Shown one piece after another: positions 14,610 to 19,935 of a DNA stretch of 20,529 nt. The DNA is taken from the NCBI GenBank assembly GCA_030695605.1, contig JAUYQE010000088.1:1-20529 (forward strand), in the 5' to 3' direction. The notes under the pieces were generated by a model, which was not told where the DNA came from, searched no databases, and saw nothing but the letters and a program-made list of their open reading frames with translations. This stretch comes from Nanobdellota archaeon (GTDB lineage: Archaea; Nanobdellota; Nanobdellia; Woesearchaeales; GW2011-AR9). A program made the position numbers and the translations under genes. Numbering within the stretch: position 1 is the stretch's first letter; each line of letters starts with the position of its first letter.

Positions 14610-14700
14610 TACTTCTCTCAAAAGAAAGCCCATTTAAAAACGTTTCTTTTTGCAAAAAAATTCGGAGAACCAAAGCAAAGTAAATCATAGAGTTAAAAGC

Positions 14701-15399
14701 TCACTTCTTCCGCAGCAGAAACCGTTCCATCTCGTCGACTTCATGATCGGTGACGGCACAGCCATTATATTTCGTCGCCCAGAGGACGGCGCTCAGCAAT
14801 TCTTCCCGGCCTTTTTTCTCCGGCGGGATATAAGGATCAAGAAGGCCAAGAGTAAACGCTGCTCCAACCAGCTCAATAGAACGGATAATGGGAATCCCCT
14901 GCAGCTGCCGGCTGAACTCCTGCAGGCGCTGCCTATTTGGAATAACGTTCTTCTGAAAGCGCATCTCCAGCAATTTCTCCATTTCCAAAGGGCTTTCAAT
15001 AAACAAGCGGAGCGTTCTTTCATCAATCACTAAAGCCTGCGCCTTTTCCTGTAGCGCAGCCACGATGGATTCCATTTCGCCAGACTGCACCACATCCATT
15101 GTCTTGTTCTGGATGGAAAAAGAGCTGTTTGCCAGCCGGGCCAGTTGCGTTACTTTTCCCTGCGGAACTTTTTCATACACTCGCAATACGCCATCACGAA
15201 CCAGCTTTTTCACCTGCAAGGCTTCAAACTGAAACCGTCGCACCGTAAGCGGCCGCTCGATCAGTTCCCGATGCACCGCTGGCGTAATATAGAACTCGCC
15301 GCCGAACTGCTGCTTGAGATGCGGCAAAATCCAGATGAGGCGGGACATGACTAACGTAATGATCGGTCCTGCATCAAAAAACAATGCTTTATGGTTCAT
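14701..15399 (-). CDS. PIN-like protein, probable nuclease of a two-gene operon
   Basis: The 232-residue product from the ATG at 15399 begins MNHKALFFDAGPIITL, a PIN-type first strand with D9. Further acidic candidates are in VHRELIERP, GEMESIVAAL and VIDERTLRLF, and the C-terminus has AVTDHEVDEMERFL. It is longer than VapC and the acidic spacing is unusual, so it may be a PIN-like (DUF3368-type or related) nuclease. The ATG overlaps the stop of the upstream HTH gene by 4 nt (ATGA), as in toxin-antitoxin pairs. An in-frame extension to 15639 exists but lies inside that upstream gene and is not credible. Confidence 0.72.
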   Translation of the reverse strand: MNHKALFFDAGPIITLVMSRLIWILPHLKQQFGGEFYITPAVHRELIERPLTVRRFQFEALQVKKLVRDGVLRVYEKVPQGKVTQLARLANSSFSIQNKTMDVVQSGEMESIVAALQEKAQALVIDERTLRLFIESPLEMEKLLEMRFQKNVIPNRQRLQEFSRQLQGIPIIRSIELVGAAFTLGLLDPYIPPEKKGREELLSAVLWATKYNGCAVTDHEVDEMERFLLRKK

Positions 15400-15959
15400 A
15401 CTTTGCCCACCCCAAAGAGTTTTAACGCCATGCCCATGCGAATTTTTGCCAGAATGGCTTCCGTATGCGGCTCGAAGGCCGTCGTATGGGCTGCATAAGA
15501 CTGCAAATCCCAATTGGACAAGCCCATCAAGCCAGCAGCCTGCCCGATAGACAATCCCCGTTGCAGGAGCGTCGTTCCTTTCTTGATCCGCGCGGCATGC
15601 ATCACATCCTGTAAGTGCTCTTTGACGCGGGCATGGCATTTCTTGACCTGCTCGTACAGCGTGCGGATGCTTTTATTGTACCGGCCATAATTATCCTGCT
15701 GCAGCGCCTGCTGCGAAAACTGCAGCTCCCGGACAATCATCTGGGCTTCTTTGGGTGTAATGGCTTGAATGATCTTATAGAATGAATAAATCAGTACGGT
15801 CATCGTGATTAAGTCCACATCTTTATGCAGCGCCACATCTTCAATGGCATGATCGCTGAGCTTTTTCAGCTCTTCAAAATCTTTCGGTTCTCGTACCCGA
15901 AGAATATCTTCCGCCCGCTGCAGATTGTAAAGAATCTCTTTCTTAATCACCGCTTTCAT
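15396..15959 (-). CDS. Helical protein with C-terminal HTH, putative antitoxin
   Basis: This 187-residue helical protein has an N-terminal helix-rich region (1-130, charged). A likely helix-turn-helix follows at about 133-160 (RGLSIGQAAGLMGLSNWDLQ). It is the upstream partner of the PIN-like gene and overlaps it by 4 nt, so the two form a toxin-antitoxin-like operon with the DNA-binding protein first. A CTTTATAAAAAC box at about 15979-15990 lies about 25 nt before the ATG, implying a leaderless message and a simple site for autoregulation. I do not recognise the N-terminal domain. Confidence 0.68.
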   Translation of the reverse strand: MKAVIKKEILYNLQRAEDILRVREPKDFEELKKLSDHAIEDVALHKDVDLITMTVLIYSFYKIIQAITPKEAQMIVRELQFSQQALQQDNYGRYNKSIRTLYEQVKKCHARVKEHLQDVMHAARIKKGTTLLQRGLSIGQAAGLMGLSNWDLQSYAAHTTAFEPHTEAILAKIRMGMALKLFGVGKV

Positions 15960-15997
15960 TGCTAAGAAGGAAGGCGGAAGTTTTTATAAAGGTTGAC

Positions 15998-16094
15998 CTT
16001 GCAAGCAATCTATGCAAGTTAGGCGGGCGTACGCTCACGATGTTCGCGTAGCCCACCACGACGAAAAAATTGCAGTTTAATTAAGTCAAACTGC
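15998..16094. repeat. Array of three hairpins upstream of tRNA-Ala(GGC)
   Basis: Hairpin A: CTTGCA (15998-16003) / TGCAAG (16013-16018). Hairpin B: GGGC and TACGC (16025-16034, one bulged G) / GCGTAGCCC (16046-16054). Hairpin C: GCAGTTT (16072-16078) / AAACTGC (16088-16094). The region sits between the promoters of the HTH/PIN-like operon and of tRNA-Ala and has no coding frame. It may be a remnant of the structured elements found behind the tRNAs, or a separate small RNA. Confidence 0.45.
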
Positions 16095-16137
16095 GGCCAA
16101 CAATCTTTTTAAAGAAACACCCTTTTCTCTCTACAAA

Positions 16138-16221
16138 GGGCCCGTAGTCTAATGGTAGAATAGACCCTTGGCTTTTTAGACCAGAAAGGGTCAGGTTCGG
16201 GTTCGACTCCCGACGGGTCCA
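16138..16221 (+). tRNA. trnA(ggc): tRNA-Ala(GGC) with one short intron
   Basis: The 84-bp gene gives a 71-nt mature tRNA. Acceptor GGGCCCG/CGGGTCC contains the G3-U70 pair that identifies tRNA-Ala; discriminator A. Anticodon stem GACCC/GGGTC, anticodon GGC (16170-16172), 4-nt variable loop AGGT, T-stem TCGGG/CCCGA with loop TTCGACT. The intron is about 13 nt near position 37/38 (16173 or 16174 to 16185 or 16186). Its central helix TTGG/CCAG is followed by a simple loop, a reduced bulge-helix-loop form, so the cut is uncertain by one base (nucleotide 37 would be T or A). The D-stem GTCT/GAAT is weak, with a C12-A23 mismatch. CCA is not encoded. Confidence 0.88.
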
Positions 16222-16223
16222 GT

Positions 16224-16323
16224 GGAACCGGCGGTGCTCAGAAACAACTGTTTCTGGCACCCGAGAAGCTCCGCTTCTCGTGGGCTCAAAATGCGAAGTC
16301 ATTTTGTTTGCCCGACGGGTCCA
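16224..16323 (+). ncRNA. tRNA-like element copy 1, behind tRNA-Ala(GGC)
   Basis: This 100-nt unit starts two bases after the tRNA. Its 5' end GGAACCG imitates the tRNA acceptor strand GGGCCCG, and it ends with a copy of the tRNA 3' end (CCCGACGGGTCCAGT at 16209-16223 and again at 16311-16325). The first 11-12 nt pair with that 3' copy with two mismatches. Inside are three hairpins: GTGC-CAGAAAC/GTTTCTG-GCAC (16234-16260), CGAGAAGC/GCTTCTCG with a TCC loop (16262-16280), and CAAAATG/CATTTTG (16287-16306). The fold is a closed four-way junction, like a tRNA. It could be a co-transcribed tRNA-like RNA processed by tRNA enzymes, or a small integrated element with a 15-bp att duplication. The structure is seen; the role is inferred. 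Confidence 0.6.
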
Positions 16324-16357
16324 GTTGAAAAAACACACAAAAAATATTTAAAGATCG

Positions 16358-16369
16358 TCTCCTTGGAGA
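16358..16369 (+). promoter_or_regulatory. Likely HicB operator palindrome
   Basis: TCTCC-TT-GGAGA is a perfect 12-bp palindrome between the TATA-like AATATTTAAAG (16343-16353) and the expected transcription start near 16373, ten bases before the hicB ATG. A repressor bound here would block initiation. HicB-type autoregulation is inferred. Confidence 0.45.
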
Positions 16370-16382
16370 TTTAAGAATAAAA

Positions 16383-16601
16383 ATGAGCCAAAAATTTACG
16401 CTTATTGTGGAACAAGGAGAAGATGGCTATTTAATAGCCGACGTCATAGAGCTGCCGGGCTGCCATACCCAAGCGAAGACCTACGACCAATTGATGGAAA
16501 GAGCGAAAGAAGCCATTTCTTTATACTTAGAGGTTAAAGGCGCTCCGGAAGTGGCCGCTAAATTTTTGAGCTTGCAGCAAGTTGAAATAGAGGCAGCCTG
16601 A
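16383..16601 (+). CDS. hicB: HicB antitoxin
   Basis: This 72-residue protein has the partial RNase H-like HicB fold: KFTLIVEQGEDGYLIADVIE, LPGCHTQAKTYDQL and a helix ERAKEAISLYLE. It neutralises HicA by covering its active site. No DNA-binding C-terminal domain is visible, so any autoregulation must come from the complex. The stop codon is directly followed by the hicA ATG (TGAATG), so translation is coupled. The order antitoxin then toxin is the reverse of the classic hicAB layout but is common. The pair lies exactly between the two tRNA-Ala genes. Confidence 0.88.
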   Translation: MSQKFTLIVEQGEDGYLIADVIELPGCHTQAKTYDQLMERAKEAISLYLEVKGAPEVAAKFLSLQQVEIEAA

Positions 16602-16835
16602 ATGTCTTCTAAATTGCCTTTAATGAAAGCACGAGATGTTGCCAAAGTTCTAGAAAACCTAGGATTCGAGTTTAAACGCCAAAAAGGGAGCCATATGTTC
16701 TTTGAGCATCCGGACGGCAGAACAACGGTTATCCCGAACCATCCCACGGAACAGGTTGATCGCGGGTTATTGAACAAAATTATTAAGCATGATCTCCAAA
16801 TAAGCAGGGAAGAGTTCTTAGAGAACATAAAATGA
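16602..16835 (+). CDS. hicA: HicA mRNA interferase toxin
   Basis: This 77-residue HicA of the dsRBD-like (YcfA) fold has its catalytic His at H31 in QKGSHMFFEH. The companion segments are KARDVAKVLENLGFEFKRQ at the N-terminus and the typical IPNHPTEQVDRGLLNKIIK helix region. It would cleave mRNA or tmRNA without need of the ribosome when not bound by HicB. The active site is intact. It is followed by 91 bp and then tRNA-Ala(CGC). Confidence 0.9.
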   Translation: MSSKLPLMKARDVAKVLENLGFEFKRQKGSHMFFEHPDGRTTVIPNHPTEQVDRGLLNKIIKHDLQISREEFLENIK

Positions 16836-16926
16836 AACGTTAACCTCTTCATTAAGACTATTGATTTCGAACAGATAAAATGTTCCCAACACGTTTTTAA
16901 AGAGAACGTCTTTTTCTTTCTTTAAC

Positions 16927-17157
16927 GGGCCTGTAGTCTACCGGTACGCGCGAAAATGAGACATTTTTAGCGTCTCCCGCGCGCGGAAGATGACGCAGCC
17001 TTCGCACAATCTTTTTGGCTTCGCAAAAAGCTTGACCAAAATTCACTCAAGTAGGATTTCGCTTCGCTCAATCCTACGACCTGCAGATTTTGGGAATCAT
17101 ATGCCAACAAAAGATTAGAAAGAGGCTGAAGTCCGGGTTCAATTCCCGGCAGGTCCA
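16927..17157 (+). tRNA. trnA(cgc): tRNA-Ala(CGC) with introns of 43 and 116 nt
   Basis: The 231-bp gene gives a 72-nt tRNA. Acceptor GGGCCTG/CAGGTCC again has the G3-U70 Ala identity pair; discriminator A. D-stem GTC/GAC; anticodon stem CAGCC/GGCTG; spliced loop TTCGCAA with anticodon CGC; T-stem CCGGG/CCCGG with loop TTCAATT. Intron 1 (about 16946-16988, D-loop) is closed by CGCGCG/CGCGCG, with bulges GTA and AAG. Intron 2 (17007-17122) is at the canonical 37/38 site: bulges CAC and AGA, central helix TTC/GAA, inner helix AATCTTTT/AAAAGATT. It is unusually long and folds into further hairpins (CCAAAAT/ATTTTGG; GTAGGATT/AATCCTAC). It encodes no homing endonuclease. The length balance (231-43-116=72) supports the model. 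Confidence 0.86.
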
Positions 17158-17171
17158 TGAGCAAAGCGAAT

Positions 17172-17271
17172 GGAACTGACGGTGCTCAGAAACACCTGTT
17201 TCTGGCACCCGGGCAGCTCCGCTTCCCGTGGGCTCAAAATGCGAAGTCATTTTGTCTGCCCGGCAGGTCCA
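17172..17271 (+). ncRNA. tRNA-like element copy 2, behind tRNA-Ala(CGC)
   Basis: This 100-nt unit is homologous to the element at 16224, with nine differences over about 101 aligned bases. Its 5' strand GGAACTG matches this tRNA's acceptor (GGGCCTG) in the same way as copy 1 matches its own. It ends with a copy of this tRNA's 3' end: CCCGGCAGGTCCATG at 17145-17159 and 17259-17273. Differences from copy 1 include compensatory pairs (C-G to T-A in the outer helix; A-T to G-C in hairpin 2). A 13-nt spacer, TGAGCAAAGCGAA (17158-17170), separates it from the tRNA and is a near match to a motif found in intron 2 of the same tRNA and in the Pro element. Confidence 0.6.
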
Positions 17272-17289
17272 TGTTTTAGAGACATTTTC

Positions 17290-17757
17290 TTACAGAACGA
17301 GCAGAAGAACGCCAACCATGAGGAGCACATCCAACGCTATCTCCATGTACGGTTCTCGAATATACAAATGGCCAATTCTGAGGTGTATTCTTCTCTCTTT
17401 TTTCATCGACGGATAATCCAGCAGCAGATGCGAATAATAGCCGAACGCCAAGGCTAACGAAACCTGCCAGGAAAAGAAAGCCAGAGCCACCAGAACTCCC
17501 GTAACAAGCAACGCGCCTTTCTCGAAGTGAATGAAGCTTCTCTGGTAGAAGCGGTGCAGCTTGATGGAATTGTTCCACGTCGCCCGCAGCGAAAATTGAT
17601 TCATTTTGGCATGTAAGATATGCTCCACATAATGATCAAGGTCGACAAGTACGCCGATAATTCCCGCTAGCAGTGCTAATTCCCAGGAAAGAACGTTCAG
17701 TTTGCTCAGAACAAGACCGATAAAGAACGGAAATAAGAAATGCGTTTGGGGATACAT
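17290..17757 (-). CDS. DUF457/YdjM-like membrane metal-dependent hydrolase
   Basis: This 155-residue membrane protein has about four helices. Conserved polar residues are in MYPQTHFLFPF (H6), VLVDLDHYVEH (D and H cluster) and YYSHLLLDYP (H, D), the pattern of the YdjM/DUF457 family of putative membrane-bound metal hydrolases. The ATG at 17757 is preferred over a TTG at 17802 because family members start a few residues before the TH motif. A TATA-like CATAAAAAC at about 17779-17787 would also make this start leaderless. A related protein is encoded divergently at 17838. Confidence 0.75.
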   Translation of the reverse strand: MYPQTHFLFPFFIGLVLSKLNVLSWELALLAGIIGVLVDLDHYVEHILHAKMNQFSLRATWNNSIKLHRFYQRSFIHFEKGALLVTGVLVALAFFSWQVSLALAFGYYSHLLLDYPSMKKERRIHLRIGHLYIREPYMEIALDVLLMVGVLLLVL

Positions 17758-17806
17758 GAGAGAAAAGAAAGCACCGGTGTTTTTATGTTTTTCTGGAAAC
17801 AAGTAG

Positions 17807-17814
17807 CTTTATAT
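17807..17814 (+). promoter_or_regulatory. TATA box of the rightward DUF457-like gene
   Basis: CTTTATAT is centred about 27 nt before the ATG at 17838, predicting a leaderless transcript. The divergent gene has its own box at about 17779-17787, so two promoters share an 80-bp gap. Confidence 0.5.
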
Positions 17815-17837
17815 CTCTGAATATTTTTCTCTCATTC

Positions 17838-18332
17838 ATGCCCTATGCCGTTACCCATGTTCTCATAACCATCCTCATTCTTGACCTGTTCCGCCATTAT
17901 ATATTTGGCAAAGAGAAATTTCCGCGCTATCTCGTCGTTTTGGGGGGGATTGCTGGACTGGCGCCGGATATTGACATTCCACTCAGCTGGCTCTACGGCC
18001 TCATGACCGGAACCGTAGCTGATTTTCACGGGCTTTTCACCCATAGCCTCATCTTCCCGCTGCTGTTCCTGCTCGCTGCCAGCCTGCTATACTGGAAAGG
18101 GAACAAGCACTGGGCTGCCGTCTCTTTGGTCATTGCGGCCGGTTGGTTCCTACATCCCACCCTGGATTGCTTCTTCGGCGGCTACAAAAACCTCTTCTGG
18201 CCCCTGCCTTGGGCAACATCTTTCTGCCCCGAGTGGACCATTGGCAACTATTATGCTGCAATTGACGCCATTCTTCTCGTCGTCTGGATGGTGCATGAGG
18301 AAGTGCATAAGAGGATTAAGGATTATATCTAA
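17838..18332 (+). CDS. DUF457/YdjM-like membrane metal-dependent hydrolase
   Basis: This 164-residue membrane protein is a probable paralogue of the divergent neighbour. Family residues are MPYAVTHVLI (H7), GLAPDIDIPLS (D44, D46), HGLFTHSLIF (two His) and GWFLHPTLDCFFG (H, D), which together could bind a metal. Helices lie at about 9-20, 30-50, 70-90, 93-107 and 137-152. Members of this family are described as putative membrane-bound hydrolases; the substrate is unknown. The 3' end lies 15 bp from the repeated tRNA-Pro 3' sequence at 18348. Confidence 0.8.
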   Translation: MPYAVTHVLITILILDLFRHYIFGKEKFPRYLVVLGGIAGLAPDIDIPLSWLYGLMTGTVADFHGLFTHSLIFPLLFLLAASLLYWKGNKHWAAVSLVIAAGWFLHPTLDCFFGGYKNLFWPLPWATSFCPEWTIGNYYAAIDAILLVVWMVHEEVHKRIKDYI

Positions 18333-18347
18333 TTTTTTAAGAAAAAC

Positions 18348-18606
18348 TGGGGCTGCGAGGATTCTCACATAAGGGGCTTTGCCCCTTGTCAAAAGTCGGC
18401 AGGGACCACCAGTCAAACGCACAGTGAAGCAGTGACTTCACTAGCGCACAAGAAACTCCGTTTCTTTGTGGATTGGTGGCATGTTCGCTTCGCTCACCCT
18501 GCCGACCTTTTGATCATGCTCAAAAATATACTGCCTAGAATCTCGCAGGGTGGACATTGTCCACCGGTCTATTTGACCGGTGGTATATTTTTGACATATC
18601 AACCCC
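18348..18606 (-). ncRNA. tRNA-like element copy 3, behind tRNA-Pro(CGG)
   Basis: Read on the minus strand from 18606, this 259-nt unit starts GGGGTTG-AT, imitating the tRNA-Pro acceptor GGGGCTG-TA. It ends with an exact 16-bp copy of the tRNA-Pro 3' end (18348-18363, identical to 18626-18641); the two ends can form a complete 7-bp acceptor stem. Between them lie two branched domains: CAAAAATATAC (18521-18531) with GTATATTTTTG (18583-18593), enclosing CCACCGGTC/GACCGGTGG; and a 16-bp stem with one bulge (18389-18404/18497-18513), enclosing hairpins at 18421-18445 and 18447-18470. A further hairpin (AAGGGGC/GCCCCTT) is at 18371-18387. It has no sequence similarity to copies 1 and 2 beyond the architecture. 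There is no convincing coding frame; this accounts for the gap 18333-18625. Confidence 0.55.
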
Positions 18607-18625
18607 AGCTCCACAGAGAAATGGA

Positions 18626-18698
18626 TGGGGCTGCGAGGATTTGAACCCCGACCGAGCGGTCCCGAACCGCTAATCATGCCAAGTTAGACTACAGCCCC
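18626..18698 (-). tRNA. trnP(cgg): tRNA-Pro(CGG), no intron
   Basis: This 73-nt gene has acceptor GGGGCTG/CAGCCCC and discriminator A. D-stem GTC/GAT with an 11-nt loop, anticodon stem AGCGG/CCGCT, loop TTCGGGA (anticodon CGG), a 4-nt variable loop, and T-stem CGGGG/CCTCG with loop TTCAAAT. It is the only intron-free tRNA in the window. CCA is not encoded. Its 3' end is duplicated at 18348-18363. Confidence 0.92.
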
Positions 18699-18760
18699 AA
18701 GCCTTGGCAGAGGTGTCAGGTAAAGCAATATTTATATAGGTTTTTCTTTTATTTTACTCA

Positions 18761-19405
18761 ATGTTCGGATTTACACCCAGGGAGATTGCCATCCTCAAGA
18801 CGCTGAATACCCCGGCAAAAATACAGAATTTTCTCAATAAGATTCCCACCAACTTTGAGCTGAAGGGCTTAACAGTGTATTCCCCTCGCAAAGTCTTGCA
18901 GAAAAAAACCGCCCATTGCCTGGAAGGCGCTTTGCTGGCAGCTGCGGCGTTACGCTTCCAAAAGCATCCACCACTGGTTGTAGATCTAACGGCTACGGAT
19001 GACGATGAAGACCATGTCATTACGGTTTTCAAGATGAATGGCCATTGGGGTGCGATTTCCAAAAGTAACCATGCCACGCTGCGGTATAGAGAGCCAGTCT
19101 ACAGAACAATCCGCGAGTTAGTGATGACTTATTTTCACGAGTATTATGTTGCAAAGACAGGGAAAAAAACGCTGCGTTCGTATTCGCAGCCGGTAAACTT
19201 GCAGCGCTTTGACAAGCGGGGCTGGATGACCGCTGAAGAAGATGTGTGGTACATCCCGGAATATCTGGTAGAAGTGCCCCATACGACGATTCTCAGCCGC
19301 TCTCAGATCGCGCGCTTGCGGCGCGCGGATGCCGTAGAATTGCGGGCGGGGAAAGTGGTGGAGTGGGAGAAGAGAAAAAAAGTGAATGGGGCCGCGAAGA
19401 TTTGA
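18761..19405 (+). CDS. Transglutaminase-like cysteine-fold protein
   Basis: This 214-residue protein has a transglutaminase-like core: C53 in AHCLEGALLAAAAL, then VVDLTATDDDEDHVITVF with H85, then HWGAISKSNHATLRYREPVY. The long conserved C-terminal part (RSYSQPVNLQRFDKRGWMTA) is shared, as I recall, with a widespread family of uncharacterised transglutaminase-like proteins. C53 and H85 could form a Cys-His pair for protease or transferase chemistry. The TATA TTTATATAGG at about 18729-18738 is 27 nt before the ATG. The last 19 nt overlap, antisense, the 3' end of tRNA-Pro(GGG), so the C-terminal GAAKI is dictated by the tRNA sequence. Confidence 0.75.
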   Translation: MFGFTPREIAILKTLNTPAKIQNFLNKIPTNFELKGLTVYSPRKVLQKKTAHCLEGALLAAAALRFQKHPPLVVDLTATDDDEDHVITVFKMNGHWGAISKSNHATLRYREPVYRTIRELVMTYFHEYYVAKTGKKTLRSYSQPVNLQRFDKRGWMTAEEDVWYIPEYLVEVPHTTILSRSQIARLRRADAVELRAGKVVEWEKRKKVNGAAKI

Positions 19406-19503
19406 ACTCCGGTCGCACCCATGTTGGCTATGAAAGACCCCAAGGGTGAATCCTATTGCTCACACACTTATAAACAGCGCGTGCCAAGCTAGACTACGGC
19501 CCC
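19387..19503 (-). tRNA. trnP(ggg): tRNA-Pro(GGG) with two introns
   Basis: The 117-bp gene gives a 73-nt mature tRNA, the same length as tRNA-Pro(CGG). Acceptor GGGGCCG/CGGCCCC, discriminator A; anticodon stem CACCC/GGGTG; loop TTGGGGT; T-stem CGGAG/CTTCG with loop TTCAAAT. Intron 1 (19456-19483, 28 nt, D-loop) has inner helix ACGCGC/GTGTGT, bulges GGC and AAT, and central helix GCTT/GAGC; splicing restores an 11-nt D-loop like that of tRNA-Pro(CGG). Intron 2 (19422-19437, 16 nt, site 37/38) has a textbook BHB: outer helix CACCC/GGGTG, central helix TTGG/CCAA, bulges GGT and CAT. The 3' end overlaps the convergent transglutaminase-like gene. CCA is not encoded. Confidence 0.9.
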
Positions 19504-19604
19504 GTGAGAAAGCAAAAAAGAGCCGTGTTTTTAAATCTCTCGGTGCAATTGCGAGAACTCTCCAGCATCCTCGAAATAGCAGCGGAAAGCACGCTCCGCT
19601 CTGT

Positions 19605-19832
19605 CTAACAGCAGCCGCAGCCACCCTGCTTCTTCGGCTTTTCTGCAGAGGCTTCATGCGCACAGCCACAATCGTTGCTGCCACAGCTGCCTTTCATTTC
19701 CTGCGCTTCATGCTCGCAGCCGCAATCGCCGCCATCGCTACAGCAGCCGGATCCGCAGCAGTCATCCTGGCTCATCTTTTCAGGACTGGTTTCTTTCTTT
19801 GCTTCCTCTTTCTTCTTGAATAATCCAAACAT
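19605..19832 (-). CDS. Cys-rich metal-binding mini-protein
   Basis: This 75-residue protein has a Lys/Glu-rich N-terminal stretch (MFGLFKKKEEAKKE). Twelve Cys and two His follow, in clusters DDCCGSGCCSDGGDCGCEHE, GSCGSNDCGCAHE and, at the very end, GGCGCC. The first two clusters are related (CG(S/C)xxCGCxHE). The start at 19832 is chosen because GGGGTGA lies just before it; a GTG three codons upstream also exists. Spacing and Gly content suggest metal storage or transfer (metallothionein-like), but no named family is recognised. Confidence 0.6.
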   Translation of the reverse strand: MFGLFKKKEEAKKETSPEKMSQDDCCGSGCCSDGGDCGCEHEAQEMKGSCGSNDCGCAHEASAEKPKKQGGCGCC

Positions 19833-19935
19833 GTGTTTCACCCCACGTTGTTAAAACTGACTATTTTTCATTTACAGACCCCGAGAAGTATTAAAACGTT
19901 TCGGCGGAGTTCGTGGTAAATCGATGCAGATTAAG

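Noticed and set aside
15400..15639. 80-residue N-terminal extension of the PIN-like protein
   Set aside because: It lies entirely within the upstream HTH gene. The ATG at 15399 with the 4-nt overlap and the PIN strand right after it is the credible start.
16081..16338. 85-codon minus-strand frame across tRNA-Ala(GGC) and its element
   Set aside because: It is antisense to the tRNA and the hairpin element; peptides of the type TRRESNPN are a known artefact of translating tRNA T-arms.
16209..17273. Possibility that the repeated tRNA 3' ends are alternative exons spliced to the same 5' half
   Set aside because: No bulge-helix-bulge joins the upstream exon to the downstream copy, and the tRNAs are already complete without it.
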